A DNA stretch of 41,356 nucleotides. Origin: a virus. The position numbers and the translations under genes were made by a program. A model generated the notes under the pieces. That model saw nothing but the letters and a program-made list of their open reading frames with translations. It had not been told where the DNA came from and searched no databases. The stretch's first letter is position 1. The number at the start of each line of letters is the position of its first letter. This document shows, piece by piece, positions 34,901 to 41,356 of this stretch. The stretch lies in IMG/VR virus record IMGVR_UViG_3300008952_002688, positions 1 through 41,356 of that record; one strand, given 5' to 3'.

Positions 34901-35537
34901 TGGAAAGTGGAAGTCTTCTAAACTGAACAAGACAGCATTTGATTCTCTTTGCAAGGTTGAGGCTTTTGGCAGTGTATCAGAAATGTCTAATGGAGAGATT
35001 CAAAATCACAGACAGCTTCATGATATTATTGTTGGAAACTATGATCAGCTAAAGAAAGGCAGATACGGGATGACAAAAACAGCCCATAAGAAACTGCTTA
35101 AGACACAAGGCTCTGTTGAAGAGTTTGTTCCTAAGTTGATCATTGATAACTACGGATCTTCAGACTGGTCTAGGACACTTAAGATAGGGTTTAGTGTTGA
35201 TCTAATGTCAGGTGCAGATGAATCACTCGTATTTCCTCCCGAAATTATGGATAAAATTAAGAAATCAGAGCTTAAGCCCATCACTGCACTATCAGGAAAG
35301 GTAAAGGATGTTGTCTGGTTCTGCATTCAAGAAATCAATGAGAAGAAGACTAAGAATGGAAAGGTATTCTATCGAATGAGAGTTTGTGATAATAATTCTG
35401 AAAGCTGCTGGCTTCGAGTATGGACAAAATTTAAGGAAGTTCCAGATCCGTATACGATATGGCTTGCAGAGGTTGCATCAACTGAATCCTGGGGGTGTAG
35501 CACCTCTTCTTATAAAATGAGAAAAATTAATGTGTGA
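31953..35537 (+). CDS. dnaE: DnaE-type (family C) DNA polymerase III alpha
   Basis: This 1194-residue protein is a complete Pol III alpha subunit. The PHP domain (about 1-280) keeps likely metal ligands (GLHAHDGSSVYDG, ALTNHGHM, YGCECYF, TADSHYC), so it may proofread. The polymerase core has GPGRGSGGGSLVNYVLGITH, the catalytic pair in WPDIDSDVGDRD (Asp494, Asp496) and the third Asp in KFDFLGLATLK (Asp658). The fingers, helix-hairpin-helix (IKGVGDSAVAEI) and a C-terminal OB region (about 1110-1180, ALSGKVKDVVWFCIQE) follow. It would be the main replicase, with a short family A polymerase at 4520-5731. The start is GTG 31953, nine bases after AGGAGG; TTG 31947 is an alternative. The gap before it is 59 bases, without a terminator. 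Confidence 0.92.
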   Translation: MFNKFSVPKRFVGLHAHDGSSVYDGLGYPNEHIDFVLENGMDAFALTNHGHMNSAAHAHNYAKKLKNKGVGYRHIYGCECYFVDDLDEWRSDYNEYREKVRQEKELQKKSKSEISEGDESEGLVIENEDESKADRGTYPSWKKRYHLVVLAKNYKGLQNLFRLVKRSYKEGFYRFPRIDYKMLKEHSEGLIVSTACVGGRPSGHIFQHFEGKSFNELTPDLVDDPVVLNQIMRKLENMTDRFVDAVGEENFFLEIQFNDLVAQNLANRCIINLSEKTGIPLLATADSHYCNPDMWEAREMYRLLGRMGSRGGEMPKLPKKEDLKCELYPKNAQQMWDEFGKSYDKYDFYKGSEEAVRGAIEKSYGIAWDMCEEVWFDGSAKLPNFGTPEKSAFAQLVEQVKEGMVKDGLHEKPEYVERVREEMSVIKKLGFENYFLTLTKVFEKSQHRTLLGPGRGSGGGSLVNYVLGITHIDPIQYGLLFERFLGIHKASWPDIDSDVGDRDVLIDVSRELFGEDSVIPVSNFNTLKLKSLIKDVSKFYGIPFDKINALTGPLEREVMPRAMGDHEERSTYVLTHEDCMKYSDPYKEFMDEYPKIAEHIKSLFMEPRSIGRHAGGVLVCPDLESSMPVIKVRGELQTPWSEGMNWRHLEENGFLKFDFLGLATLKMVEDSIRLILRNQGVENPTFDDINKFFDENINSRFHKMDDQKVWEYVYHGGRFVQVFQFTNTGARNFCVAAKPRSIEDLATITAIYRPGPLAANVHRKYVRAGKDIENITYDHPVLEELLSESRGFVVFQEQFMLIAQNLCGFDKGASDKMRKTLVKKSLDMNEKKAKERADLRKKFITGAVDLSGMEEDKATKLYETIEAFSAYGFNKSHAVAYAVDSYYSAWLHTYYEREWLATCLQTWNGSPKFAKIIAEIKSLGYKILQPDINASSDVWVYSDEREGFVPPLTAIKGVGDSAVAEIMQNRPYDSLDDILFTADGKWKSSKLNKTAFDSLCKVEAFGSVSEMSNGEIQNHRQLHDIIVGNYDQLKKGRYGMTKTAHKKLLKTQGSVEEFVPKLIIDNYGSSDWSRTLKIGFSVDLMSGADESLVFPPEIMDKIKKSELKPITALSGKVKDVVWFCIQEINEKKTKNGKVFYRMRVCDNNSESCWLRVWTKFKEVPDPYTIWLAEVASTESWGCSTSSYKMRKINV

Positions 35538-35546
35538 GGTTAGATA

Positions 35547-36455
35547 GTGCTGACATTTCCAATCAATATGATTTCAATAGAGGGTCCTGATCTTTCTGGA
35601 AAGACAACCTTAATCAATGACATTCATAAGAAGACGAACTATCGGTGGCATATAATGGATAGGTCGAAGCTTTCTAGAATGGTGTTTGCTAAGATGTATG
35701 ATAGAGATGTCGAACAGGCGACAAGAGAGTTCTACGAAGAAGTTAGCAATCTAAATAACAGATGCGTCTTTTTAATGCCCACATTCGAAGTTCTGGAGAA
35801 GAGATACAAAACTCGTGGTGATGAAATTCATACAATTGATACTCTAAGAGAGTCATACGATTTATTTTTTAAAGAATTTACTAGACTCCCATCTTTATCA
35901 AACGTTTATGGAATTATGAACGGTTCGTCTGGAAGATTAAGCAATATGGTTATTGACTATCATAATTGCATTGAAAAGTATCTAACACTAAAAGAAGTCC
36001 ATGGTCAAGTGCAAAATTTTGTAAAGCACTTTCCAAACAGAGAGTGCAATCAGCTAACATTCACGCTTCATGATAGCGGTGAATTTAAAGAGTCAGACAT
36101 AGCCTCTATGAGTGAAAAATCAGAAAAAGAATACTATCACAGAATTTACGACTCTCTGATGAATAAAATTGATGATGAACAGTCTGGAAAAAATCCGTAC
36201 TCAAGAAAAGAAGGGCTAGATTCAAGAAGATATGTGTTTACAGAAGATACATGCATTTCAATGATCCACATCTTAAATAGAGACGGCATCCTAGATATAA
36301 GATTTGTCTGTAGGTCTACAGATATTAACAATAAGTTTGAACACGATTTAAAATTTCTATACTTTATAGCTTCAGAGTGCTGGAGCTTATTGGGTGAAGG
36401 GTGTAATTTTTGTAGAATGCATTTCACCTTAAACTCTGCACACATTCTTGAGTAA
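35547..36455 (+). CDS. P-loop nucleotide kinase fused to a thymidylate-synthase-fold domain
   Basis: This 302-residue protein joins two nucleotide domains. Residues 1-130 are a thymidylate/dNMP kinase-like P-loop domain with MISIEGPDLSGKTTLI (GPDLSGKTT) and later LEKRYKTRGDE. Residues about 150-302 resemble a short thymidylate synthase: TCISMIHILNRDG holds a candidate nucleophile Cys236, which sits 20 residues before FVCRSTD (Arg256, Ser257, Asp259), exactly as in ThyA. The position of the dUMP-selecting Asn is Asp267 (KFEHDL), the change known from dCMP hydroxymethylase, and the end SAHILE matches the AHIY loop. I infer dCMP hydroxymethylase plus kinase activity, but the TS domain is short and may be inactive. 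GTG 35547 has GAGG seven bases before it. Homology is read by eye. Confidence 0.6.
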   Translation: MLTFPINMISIEGPDLSGKTTLINDIHKKTNYRWHIMDRSKLSRMVFAKMYDRDVEQATREFYEEVSNLNNRCVFLMPTFEVLEKRYKTRGDEIHTIDTLRESYDLFFKEFTRLPSLSNVYGIMNGSSGRLSNMVIDYHNCIEKYLTLKEVHGQVQNFVKHFPNRECNQLTFTLHDSGEFKESDIASMSEKSEKEYYHRIYDSLMNKIDDEQSGKNPYSRKEGLDSRRYVFTEDTCISMIHILNRDGILDIRFVCRSTDINNKFEHDLKFLYFIASECWSLLGEGCNFCRMHFTLNSAHILE

Positions 36456-36474
36456 AATATACTGAGGTAGAAAT

Positions 36475-37479
36475 ATGGAAAAGAGAGCTTTAGTTACAGG
36501 CGGTTGTGGATTTATCGGTTCAAACCTAACAAAGGAACTTGTCAAACAAGGGTGGATGGTAGACATCGTAGATGACATGTCAAATGGTCATTTAGAACTC
36601 TTAGAGGGATTAAAATTTAGAGCTATTCCTAGCTCAGAATTTCTTACTGAGTTTAACAAACAAGCTGGAAGGGAACGGGATACAGTTGTTGTCATTCAAG
36701 ATGATTTTGCATCACCTGGAATATCACACCAGATATCTAAAAAGATGTACGATATTGTGTTTCACCAAGCAGCGATACCCAGAGTCTTATTTTCTGTTGA
36801 AAATCCTTCTATGACAACAAATACAAATATTGGTTCAACAGTTAGGTTATTTGAAGCATGCATCGGAAATGTTAAAAGAATTGTCTGGGCTTCATCTTCT
36901 TCAGTGTACGGAGGTGCTAAATTGATGCCCACATCTGAAGATCACCCAAAGGATCCCAAGTCACCATACGCCTGGCAGAAATCTTCAATAGAAGAGCTTT
37001 CTAGGGTTTTTTGTAATCTCTATGATATTGATATTGTATGCCTAAGATACTTTAATGTTTTTGGTCCAGGACAGTATGGAGATTCTCCTTACTCAACTGC
37101 AGTTTCTGCATGGTGCAATGCCGTTCTCAACGGCCTTCCGCTTAGGAGTGATGGTGATGGAACACAGTCAAGAGATCTTTGCTACATTGACAATGTCGTA
37201 CAGGCAAATGTCTTAGTTGCAAATCGGGATGAAAATTTTGAAGGACAGTTCTATAATATCGCGTGCGGTGATAGGACGACAAATAATCAAATTCTTAATT
37301 TTTTTAGAGATAAGTTTCCTGATATTAAAGTAGCTGATGCTCCATGGAGGCCTGGTGATGTTAGGCACACACAGGCTGATATTGCAAGAGCTAGAGAAGA
37401 TTTTGGTTATGAACCCACAGTGAGAATTTGGGAAGGACTGGAGAGAACAGTTAAATGGTGGGGGCTTAAAGATGAGTAA
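36475..37479 (+). CDS. NAD-dependent sugar epimerase/dehydratase (GalE/WbpP-like SDR)
   Basis: This 334-residue extended short-chain dehydrogenase has the N-terminal dinucleotide motif VTGGCGFIGS (about 7-16), a DDM acid for NAD ribose, the catalytic ASSSSVYGG with Ser, and SPYAWQK with the Tyr-x-x-x-Lys pair. Later RYFNVFGPGQYGDSPYS and SDGDGTQSRDLCYIDNV are typical of UDP-sugar epimerases. It would convert a nucleotide sugar, for example at C4 of UDP-glucose or its N-acetyl form. The start is ATG 36475 with GAGG before it. It overlaps the cupin gene by eight bases. With methyltransferase and sulfotransferase genes downstream it may serve glycan or DNA decoration, which is inference. Confidence 0.8.
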   Translation: MEKRALVTGGCGFIGSNLTKELVKQGWMVDIVDDMSNGHLELLEGLKFRAIPSSEFLTEFNKQAGRERDTVVVIQDDFASPGISHQISKKMYDIVFHQAAIPRVLFSVENPSMTTNTNIGSTVRLFEACIGNVKRIVWASSSSVYGGAKLMPTSEDHPKDPKSPYAWQKSSIEELSRVFCNLYDIDIVCLRYFNVFGPGQYGDSPYSTAVSAWCNAVLNGLPLRSDGDGTQSRDLCYIDNVVQANVLVANRDENFEGQFYNIACGDRTTNNQILNFFRDKFPDIKVADAPWRPGDVRHTQADIARAREDFGYEPTVRIWEGLERTVKWWGLKDE

Positions 37480-37903
37480 GGCAATATGGAGAAGTCAATC
37501 TACAAACCATATAAAACCATGGGGATCAGAGGTTTCATGGACAGCACCAAATGCTCATGGAAAGATTTTAACTATCAATTCTGGAAAAAGACTAAGCTTT
37601 AAAATGAACAAAGTTAAGACAGAAACTCTCTTTATTGTTCAAGGAAGGGTTTCAGTTGACTGTGCAGATCAGGGATTTTTTAAAGATCCGCCCAACTATC
37701 CCATGAGAAGGGTAACTCTATCTCAGGGTGAGTGTCTAAATATTCAATCTGAGTGTCCATATAGAATAACTGCTGAGATAGATTCAATAATATTTGAAAT
37801 AGGTGATACTAAAAATGACTGTGTTGATAGAATCATAGATGACTATGGACGAGAAGATAAGTCACTTGCATGCTTTGCGGAGATTATAGTTGAGAATTCC
37901 TGA
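37472..37903 (+). CDS. Cupin-fold protein, mannose-6-phosphate isomerase II-like
   Basis: This 143-residue protein has the cupin order: KPWGSEVSW, ILTINSGKRLSFKMNKVK, then TLFIVQGRVSVDC and TLSQGECLNIQ. Near the end comes DRIIDDYGRED, as in sugar-phosphate cupins. The usual His metal ligands are not all visible, so it may bind a sugar nucleotide rather than isomerise it. It overlaps the epimerase gene by eight bases and the thymidine kinase gene by 14, so the three are translated together. The substrate is unknown. Confidence 0.65.
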   Translation: MSKAIWRSQSTNHIKPWGSEVSWTAPNAHGKILTINSGKRLSFKMNKVKTETLFIVQGRVSVDCADQGFFKDPPNYPMRRVTLSQGECLNIQSECPYRITAEIDSIIFEIGDTKNDCVDRIIDDYGREDKSLACFAEIIVENS

Positions 37904-38447
37904 ATTTATTATTTTTACTGGACCGATGTTTGGTTCAAAGACTACAAGGCTCATGGCAACCCTAGATAGATTTAGATATCAAAATAGAAATATTTTCTGC
38001 TTTAAGCCCGCAATGGATGACAGATATTCTTCAGGCGAGATCTGTACACACTCGGGCGGAAAGATTCAAGCCGTTTGTGTAAAAGCTGGTGAAGATATAT
38101 TAAAATATTTACAGGATAAAGAAAATATTCATGTTATTGCAGTCGACGAGGCTTTTATGATAGATGGCTCTGCAGAAGCACTTCTTTCTCTTTTTAGAGA
38201 GGGAAAGACGATTGTAGTATCCTCTCTTCAACTTTCTGCTAGCGGAAATGTATTTGAAGAAATTAGAGATATGATGCCATGGGCAACAAAAATTGAGGTT
38301 TGTCCAGCTGTGTGTCCAATCTCTGGACAAGACGCTTACTATACACATAGAAAGCTTTCAGGCCTTGATGAGATTACTGTTGGCGGATCTGAGCTTTACG
38401 AGCCCAGGTCGTGGTTTCATCACAGTTTTATGAATCAGTCAAGATAG
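37890..38447 (+). CDS. tdk: Thymidine kinase (TK1 family)
   Basis: This 185-residue protein has the TK1 order: P-loop GPMFGSKTTRLM (about 11-22), CFKPAMDDRYSSG, THSGGKIQAVC, the Walker B-type VIAVDEAFMID with Glu87, and a C-terminal ISGQDAYYTHRK, then TVGGSELYEPRSWFH. It phosphorylates thymidine (or deoxyuridine) for salvage. The paired zinc cysteines are partly changed (CPAVCPIS), so zinc binding may be incomplete. The TTG start has GGAG seven bases upstream and overlaps the cupin gene. Its place beside an NTP-PPase/HAD and kinase-TS set suggests nucleoside recycling. Confidence 0.85.
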   Translation: MRIPEFIIFTGPMFGSKTTRLMATLDRFRYQNRNIFCFKPAMDDRYSSGEICTHSGGKIQAVCVKAGEDILKYLQDKENIHVIAVDEAFMIDGSAEALLSLFREGKTIVVSSLQLSASGNVFEEIRDMMPWATKIEVCPAVCPISGQDAYYTHRKLSGLDEITVGGSELYEPRSWFHHSFMNQSR

Positions 38448-38482
38448 ATATTGATGAACTTATTGTTTCAAGTGGGTGAAGA

Positions 38483-39472
38483 ATGATTGAACCAAATAGC
38501 GTGAACTGTGTAATCTACCACGCAAACTGCACAGATGGATTTGGTGCAGCGTATTCTGCATGGAAGCTCTTGGGAAACAGAACAGAGTACTATGCATGCA
38601 AGCACGGAACGCCGCCTCCAGACGTAAAAGATAAAAACGTTGTAATCTTAGATTTTTCTTTTGACAATGCAACTATAAAGAAGATGATTGAGGATTCAAA
38701 CTCTTTGCTCGTTATCGATCATCATAAGTCTGCCATGGTTGAACTTCATGATATATCTAACACTTATTTTGACATGACAAAGAGCGGAGCTATGCTAGCG
38801 TGGGAGTGGTTCCACCCTGGAAAGGAGCCTCCAAAATTTATAAGATATATTCAGGATCGAGATCTGTGGAAGTGGGAGCTTGACTATTCTAAGGAATTCA
38901 GCGCAGCATTTGATATGGTGCCCTTTGAGTTCGAAGAGTTTGAAAAGTTTGAAGACGACTCTGTCTTTGATGATGCTGTAAAGCGCGGATCGTATATACT
39001 TGCGTACAGCAAGACTGTTATTAAAAAGGTTTGCGAAAAGGCAGTTAAGAGAAAGTACAAGGGAATGAAGGTTATGGTTGTCAACTCTTCTCACTGGATG
39101 TCAGAGATTGGCGCAAGACTTGCACCTGATTGCGACTTTGCCGTTATTTGGTATTATGATCATGAAGATAGAATCAATAAGATAAGCTTACGTGCTTTCC
39201 ATGATGCCGTTGATGTTTCAGAGATTGCAAAAAGGTTTGGCGGCGGAGGTCATAAGAAGGCTTCTGGATTTCAAATAAGCGGTGAACTCTGTGTCGATGA
39301 TATCTTTGACCCTGAGGAAGAAGACGAGTCCGAAGATCCCGTTGACACTTCAGCTGCTAGAGAGGAGCTTAAAAAGATTCAAAGTGCCCTTGATGAGGAA
39401 AGCGATAAAGAAGCAGTCGCCAAGGTTGAAGAAATTCTGGATAAGATTGAATCATCAAAGGATGAAGAGTAA
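38483..39472 (+). CDS. DHH/DHHA1 phosphoesterase
   Basis: This 329-residue protein has the DHH family metal motifs: IYHANCTDGFGAA (His13, Asp18), VILDFSFDN (Asp57), LVIDHHKSAMVE (Asp79-His80-His81) and RYIQDRDLWKW. The DHHA1 substrate-binding signature RFGGGGHKKASGF follows. Family members such as NrnA/NrnB degrade short RNAs or cyclic dinucleotides, and others split pyrophosphate. The last 60 residues are an acidic coiled region (DPEEEDESEDP, then a Glu/Lys helix) not found in the simple enzymes. The start is ATG 38483. It could act against nucleotide-based host signals or clear nanoRNA; which is not readable. Confidence 0.82.
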   Translation: MIEPNSVNCVIYHANCTDGFGAAYSAWKLLGNRTEYYACKHGTPPPDVKDKNVVILDFSFDNATIKKMIEDSNSLLVIDHHKSAMVELHDISNTYFDMTKSGAMLAWEWFHPGKEPPKFIRYIQDRDLWKWELDYSKEFSAAFDMVPFEFEEFEKFEDDSVFDDAVKRGSYILAYSKTVIKKVCEKAVKRKYKGMKVMVVNSSHWMSEIGARLAPDCDFAVIWYYDHEDRINKISLRAFHDAVDVSEIAKRFGGGGHKKASGFQISGELCVDDIFDPEEEDESEDPVDTSAAREELKKIQSALDEESDKEAVAKVEEILDKIESSKDEE

Positions 39473-40215
39473 TGTCGTATCTCGGATTTATTAGACCGCT
39501 CTGCAGACACTACCTATCTCAGATTGATTTTCCAAAAGTTTTAGAGATAGGTGTAGACAAGGGTCAATCAGCAATTCCTCTAATTCAAAATCTTTCTTTG
39601 ACAAAGTCAAGGTTCATGTATGCTGGAATAGATATCTTATTGAACCACGAGCTTCTTGAGCAATTGTCTCAATTCGAAGGGGTAACAGCAAGCTGGATAG
39701 ATGATGAAACTCTCAACGAGAGAGCAATAATGATGTTTGAGGAAAATAGCTTAGACTGGCTAGAGAACAATCAGGGGTCTCCTTTAAAGTTCGATCTAGT
39801 CCTCATAGACGGCGATCACAATTACTTCACCGTCTCAAGAGAATTAAACCTCATACAAAGCCTATTAAAGCCAACATCTATAATAGTCTGTGATGATTAC
39901 AATGGAAGATACTCAGAAGATGATATGTTCTATTCTGAGAGAGAGGCTTATCAAGATGTTTCTGATGCAACACCCAGGTCTGAATCAGAGAAAAAAGGAG
40001 TCAGGAGTGCGGTTAATGACTTTATAGACGGGCAAGGGGACGCATGGGTTGGCGCCCATTTCAGCAATGACCCATGCATTCTATATCGACCGGAGTTTGT
40101 TAGCATTAATATAGATGAGTCCTTTACACTTATACGAGACATGGACATGTCGATTTCACTTGGCAAGAAAGCTTCTGGAACGTTTAGCCTTGGATCCTTT
40201 ATTTCAAATTCTTAG
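39472..40215 (+). CDS. Class I SAM-dependent methyltransferase-like protein
   Basis: This 247-residue protein has the class I methyltransferase outline: VLEIGVDKGQSAI (motif I), YAGIDILLNHEL with an acidic residue for SAM, and KFDLVLIDGDHNY (motif IV region), then SIIVCDDYNGRYSED, where Methyltransf_24-type enzymes have metal ligands. The C-terminal quarter is beta-rich. The target, often a glycan or small molecule in this group, is unknown. It overlaps the DHH stop by one base (TAATG) and is followed by the sulfotransferase after 12 bases. Confidence 0.7.
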   Translation: MSYLGFIRPLCRHYLSQIDFPKVLEIGVDKGQSAIPLIQNLSLTKSRFMYAGIDILLNHELLEQLSQFEGVTASWIDDETLNERAIMMFEENSLDWLENNQGSPLKFDLVLIDGDHNYFTVSRELNLIQSLLKPTSIIVCDDYNGRYSEDDMFYSEREAYQDVSDATPRSESEKKGVRSAVNDFIDGQGDAWVGAHFSNDPCILYRPEFVSINIDESFTLIRDMDMSISLGKKASGTFSLGSFISNS

Positions 40216-40227
40216 CAGGAGAGATGG

Positions 40228-40929
40228 GTGTCAATATATCAGAAAGAAAATAAGAGAGTCTTATTTGTTCACATTCCAAAAACAGGAGGGACATCTATTA
40301 GGCATCTCCTTCATTCCGAGGGGTGGGAAAAGATTGAAGACCCACAAATACCAGATCATTTAAAAAATGAGATCATCGGGGATAGAAGATCAAAGCATCA
40401 GCATAGTTCACTAAGAGATCTATGGAAGAAATCATGGGATTATGAGTTTGCAATGGTGAGAAATCCATATGAAAGATTCCTATCTCAGGTAAAGCATATT
40501 AGTGTCGCTAGGAAGAAAATGGGATACGATTCTGGATTCCCAGATATGCCGTCATCAGATGGAACTTTGAATATCTTTGACTCTGTACATAACAAACTAA
40601 TTCCAAAGAACGGCAAAGGGATTGATGATAACCACTTTAGACCCCAGTCTGAATTTATAAACAAAGATACAAGATTTTTTAAGCTCGAGAGCCAGAGAGA
40701 AGATGCCATTGACTTTCTTAAGTCTAATAATATAATTTCACAAGATGCAGTCTTTCCCCATCTTCATGAAAGCATTCATGATGCGCCTAACCTAATAGTT
40801 GCATGGCCGCTTCGAAAAATGCTGCATAGTCAATTTCTTAATTTTTATTTTGATGATTTTAAAAATCTTGGGTATTCAAAAGATGTTCCAACATATGGGC
40901 TAAACGTAGACTGGAGCAAAATCAAATGA
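40228..40929 (+). CDS. Sulfotransferase family protein
   Basis: This 233-residue protein has the two PAPS-binding signatures: LFVHIPKTGGTSIRHLL (about 12-28, 5'-phosphosulfate loop) and FAMVRNPYERFLSQ (3'-phosphate site). It fits the HNK-1/Sulfotransfer_2 branch, which sulfates carbohydrates. The C-terminus (FYFDDFKNLGYSKD) is also typical. A sugar of a virion or host surface is the likely acceptor. The start is GTG 40228 with AGGAGAG upstream. ATGA joins it to the dCMP deaminase gene. Confidence 0.8.
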   Translation: MSIYQKENKRVLFVHIPKTGGTSIRHLLHSEGWEKIEDPQIPDHLKNEIIGDRRSKHQHSSLRDLWKKSWDYEFAMVRNPYERFLSQVKHISVARKKMGYDSGFPDMPSSDGTLNIFDSVHNKLIPKNGKGIDDNHFRPQSEFINKDTRFFKLESQREDAIDFLKSNNIISQDAVFPHLHESIHDAPNLIVAWPLRKMLHSQFLNFYFDDFKNLGYSKDVPTYGLNVDWSKIK

Positions 40930-41345
40930 GACCTACATGGGACCAGATATGGATGGATTTTTCTTATTCAATTTCTAGAAGGTCAGTTGATCCAAGACAT
41001 CAGGTGGGAGCTGTCGTAGTTACTGATGATAATACTCAGGTCTTGGCAGTCGGATATAATGGAAACTATACTGGTGGTCCAAATGAGGTTGAATCTTTAA
41101 CACCGGGTGAGTCGGGAATGATTCATGCAGAGATTAATGCTCTTCTTAAGATGGACTATAACAATCCTAAAAAAAAGATCATGTATGTAACTTTAAGCCC
41201 GTGTAGAATGTGTGCCAAGGCAATGATTAATTCTGGAATTTCTAGAGTTGTCTATAGTGAAAAGTATAGAGATGACTCATCTTTAGAAATATTGAAAAAT
41301 GAGGGAATAGAAGTAGTTAAGTTTATCCCTAAGGATCATAATTAG
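40926..41345 (+). CDS. dCMP deaminase
   Basis: This 139-residue protein has the zinc-deaminase core: GYNGNYTGGPNEV near the substrate site, MIHAEINALL (His67, Glu69) and LSPCRMCAKAMI (Cys93, Cys96). It deaminates dCMP to dUMP, the ThyX substrate. The length is that of a compact phage or bacterial enzyme, with no extra domain. ATG 40926 overlaps the sulfotransferase stop (ATGA). The last 11 bases of the window after it hold no feature. Confidence 0.88.
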   Translation: MRPTWDQIWMDFSYSISRRSVDPRHQVGAVVVTDDNTQVLAVGYNGNYTGGPNEVESLTPGESGMIHAEINALLKMDYNNPKKKIMYVTLSPCRMCAKAMINSGISRVVYSEKYRDDSSLEILKNEGIEVVKFIPKDHN

Positions 41346-41356
41346 TCTATGACGTA

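Noticed and set aside
1-41356. tRNA genes, integrase or attachment sites
   Set aside because: No cloverleaf with the conserved T-loop was noticed and no recombinase motif is encoded; the window gives no sign of lysogeny.

Overview
The window is a gene-dense stretch (about 45 genes, almost all on the + strand, no gap over about 150 bases) of a large tailed bacteriophage. Several things point to this: baseplate and fiber genes, a T4-type recombination/replication set (gp32-like SSB, UvsX-like recombinase, RNase H-type 5' nuclease, gp41-type helicase), an endolysin, and many phage-style nucleotide enzymes packed with 1-8 nt overlaps. I see no tRNA, rRNA, integrase or CRISPR. The AT-rich composition, B12-dependent ribonucleotide reductase, sulfotransferase and LpxH-like phosphatase fit an aquatic Gram-negative host, but that is inference.

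Layout: 1-4.5 kb holds baseplate genes (LysM/gp53-like protein, very large hub-like protein). From 4.5 to 9.3 kb come a short family A DNA polymerase, an HD phosphohydrolase and two unrecognised proteins. From 9.4 to 13.8 kb lies the T4-like replication core (SSB with a hairpin leader, terminator, UvsX, 5' nuclease, helicase). From 13.8 to 18.3 kb are class II RNR, a ClpP-like protease, a PG-binding/amidase endolysin and an acyl-CoA thioesterase. From 18.3 to 23.1 kb are two repeat-rich fiber-type proteins, ending in a strong terminator. From 23.2 to 26.3 kb is a run of small structural or unknown genes, including a J-domain-like protein. From 26.3 to 30.8 kb is a DNA-maintenance and nucleotide block: an MBD4-like DNA glycosylase, the only minus-strand gene (metallophosphoesterase), two all-alpha NTP pyrophosphohydrolase genes (one fused to a HAD phosphatase), a divergent ThyX and a deoxyribosyltransferase-like protein. 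From 30.8 to 35.5 kb are a full DnaJ and a complete DnaE-type polymerase. From 35.5 to 41.3 kb are a P-loop kinase fused to a thymidylate-synthase-fold domain, a sugar epimerase, a cupin, thymidine kinase, a DHH phosphoesterase, a methyltransferase, a sulfotransferase and dCMP deaminase.

How it may work together: replication looks hybrid, with T4-like accessory proteins but a bacterial-type family C polymerase plus a small family A polymerase with altered active-site motifs. The nucleotide genes could supply and police an unusual pyrimidine pool. The most interesting clue is the kinase-TS fusion, whose TS-like active site keeps a candidate Cys, the Arg-Ser-Asp motif and a position where Asn is replaced by Asp, the change that marks dCMP hydroxymethylases. 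With the MBD4-like glycosylase, variant ThyX, dCMP deaminase and NTP-PPase/HAD fusion, this suggests (without proving) a pyrimidine-modification or base-surveillance system.

Functions were assigned by eye from motifs; no database search was run. Start codons were chosen from ribosome-binding sites and overlaps; about a third are GTG or TTG.
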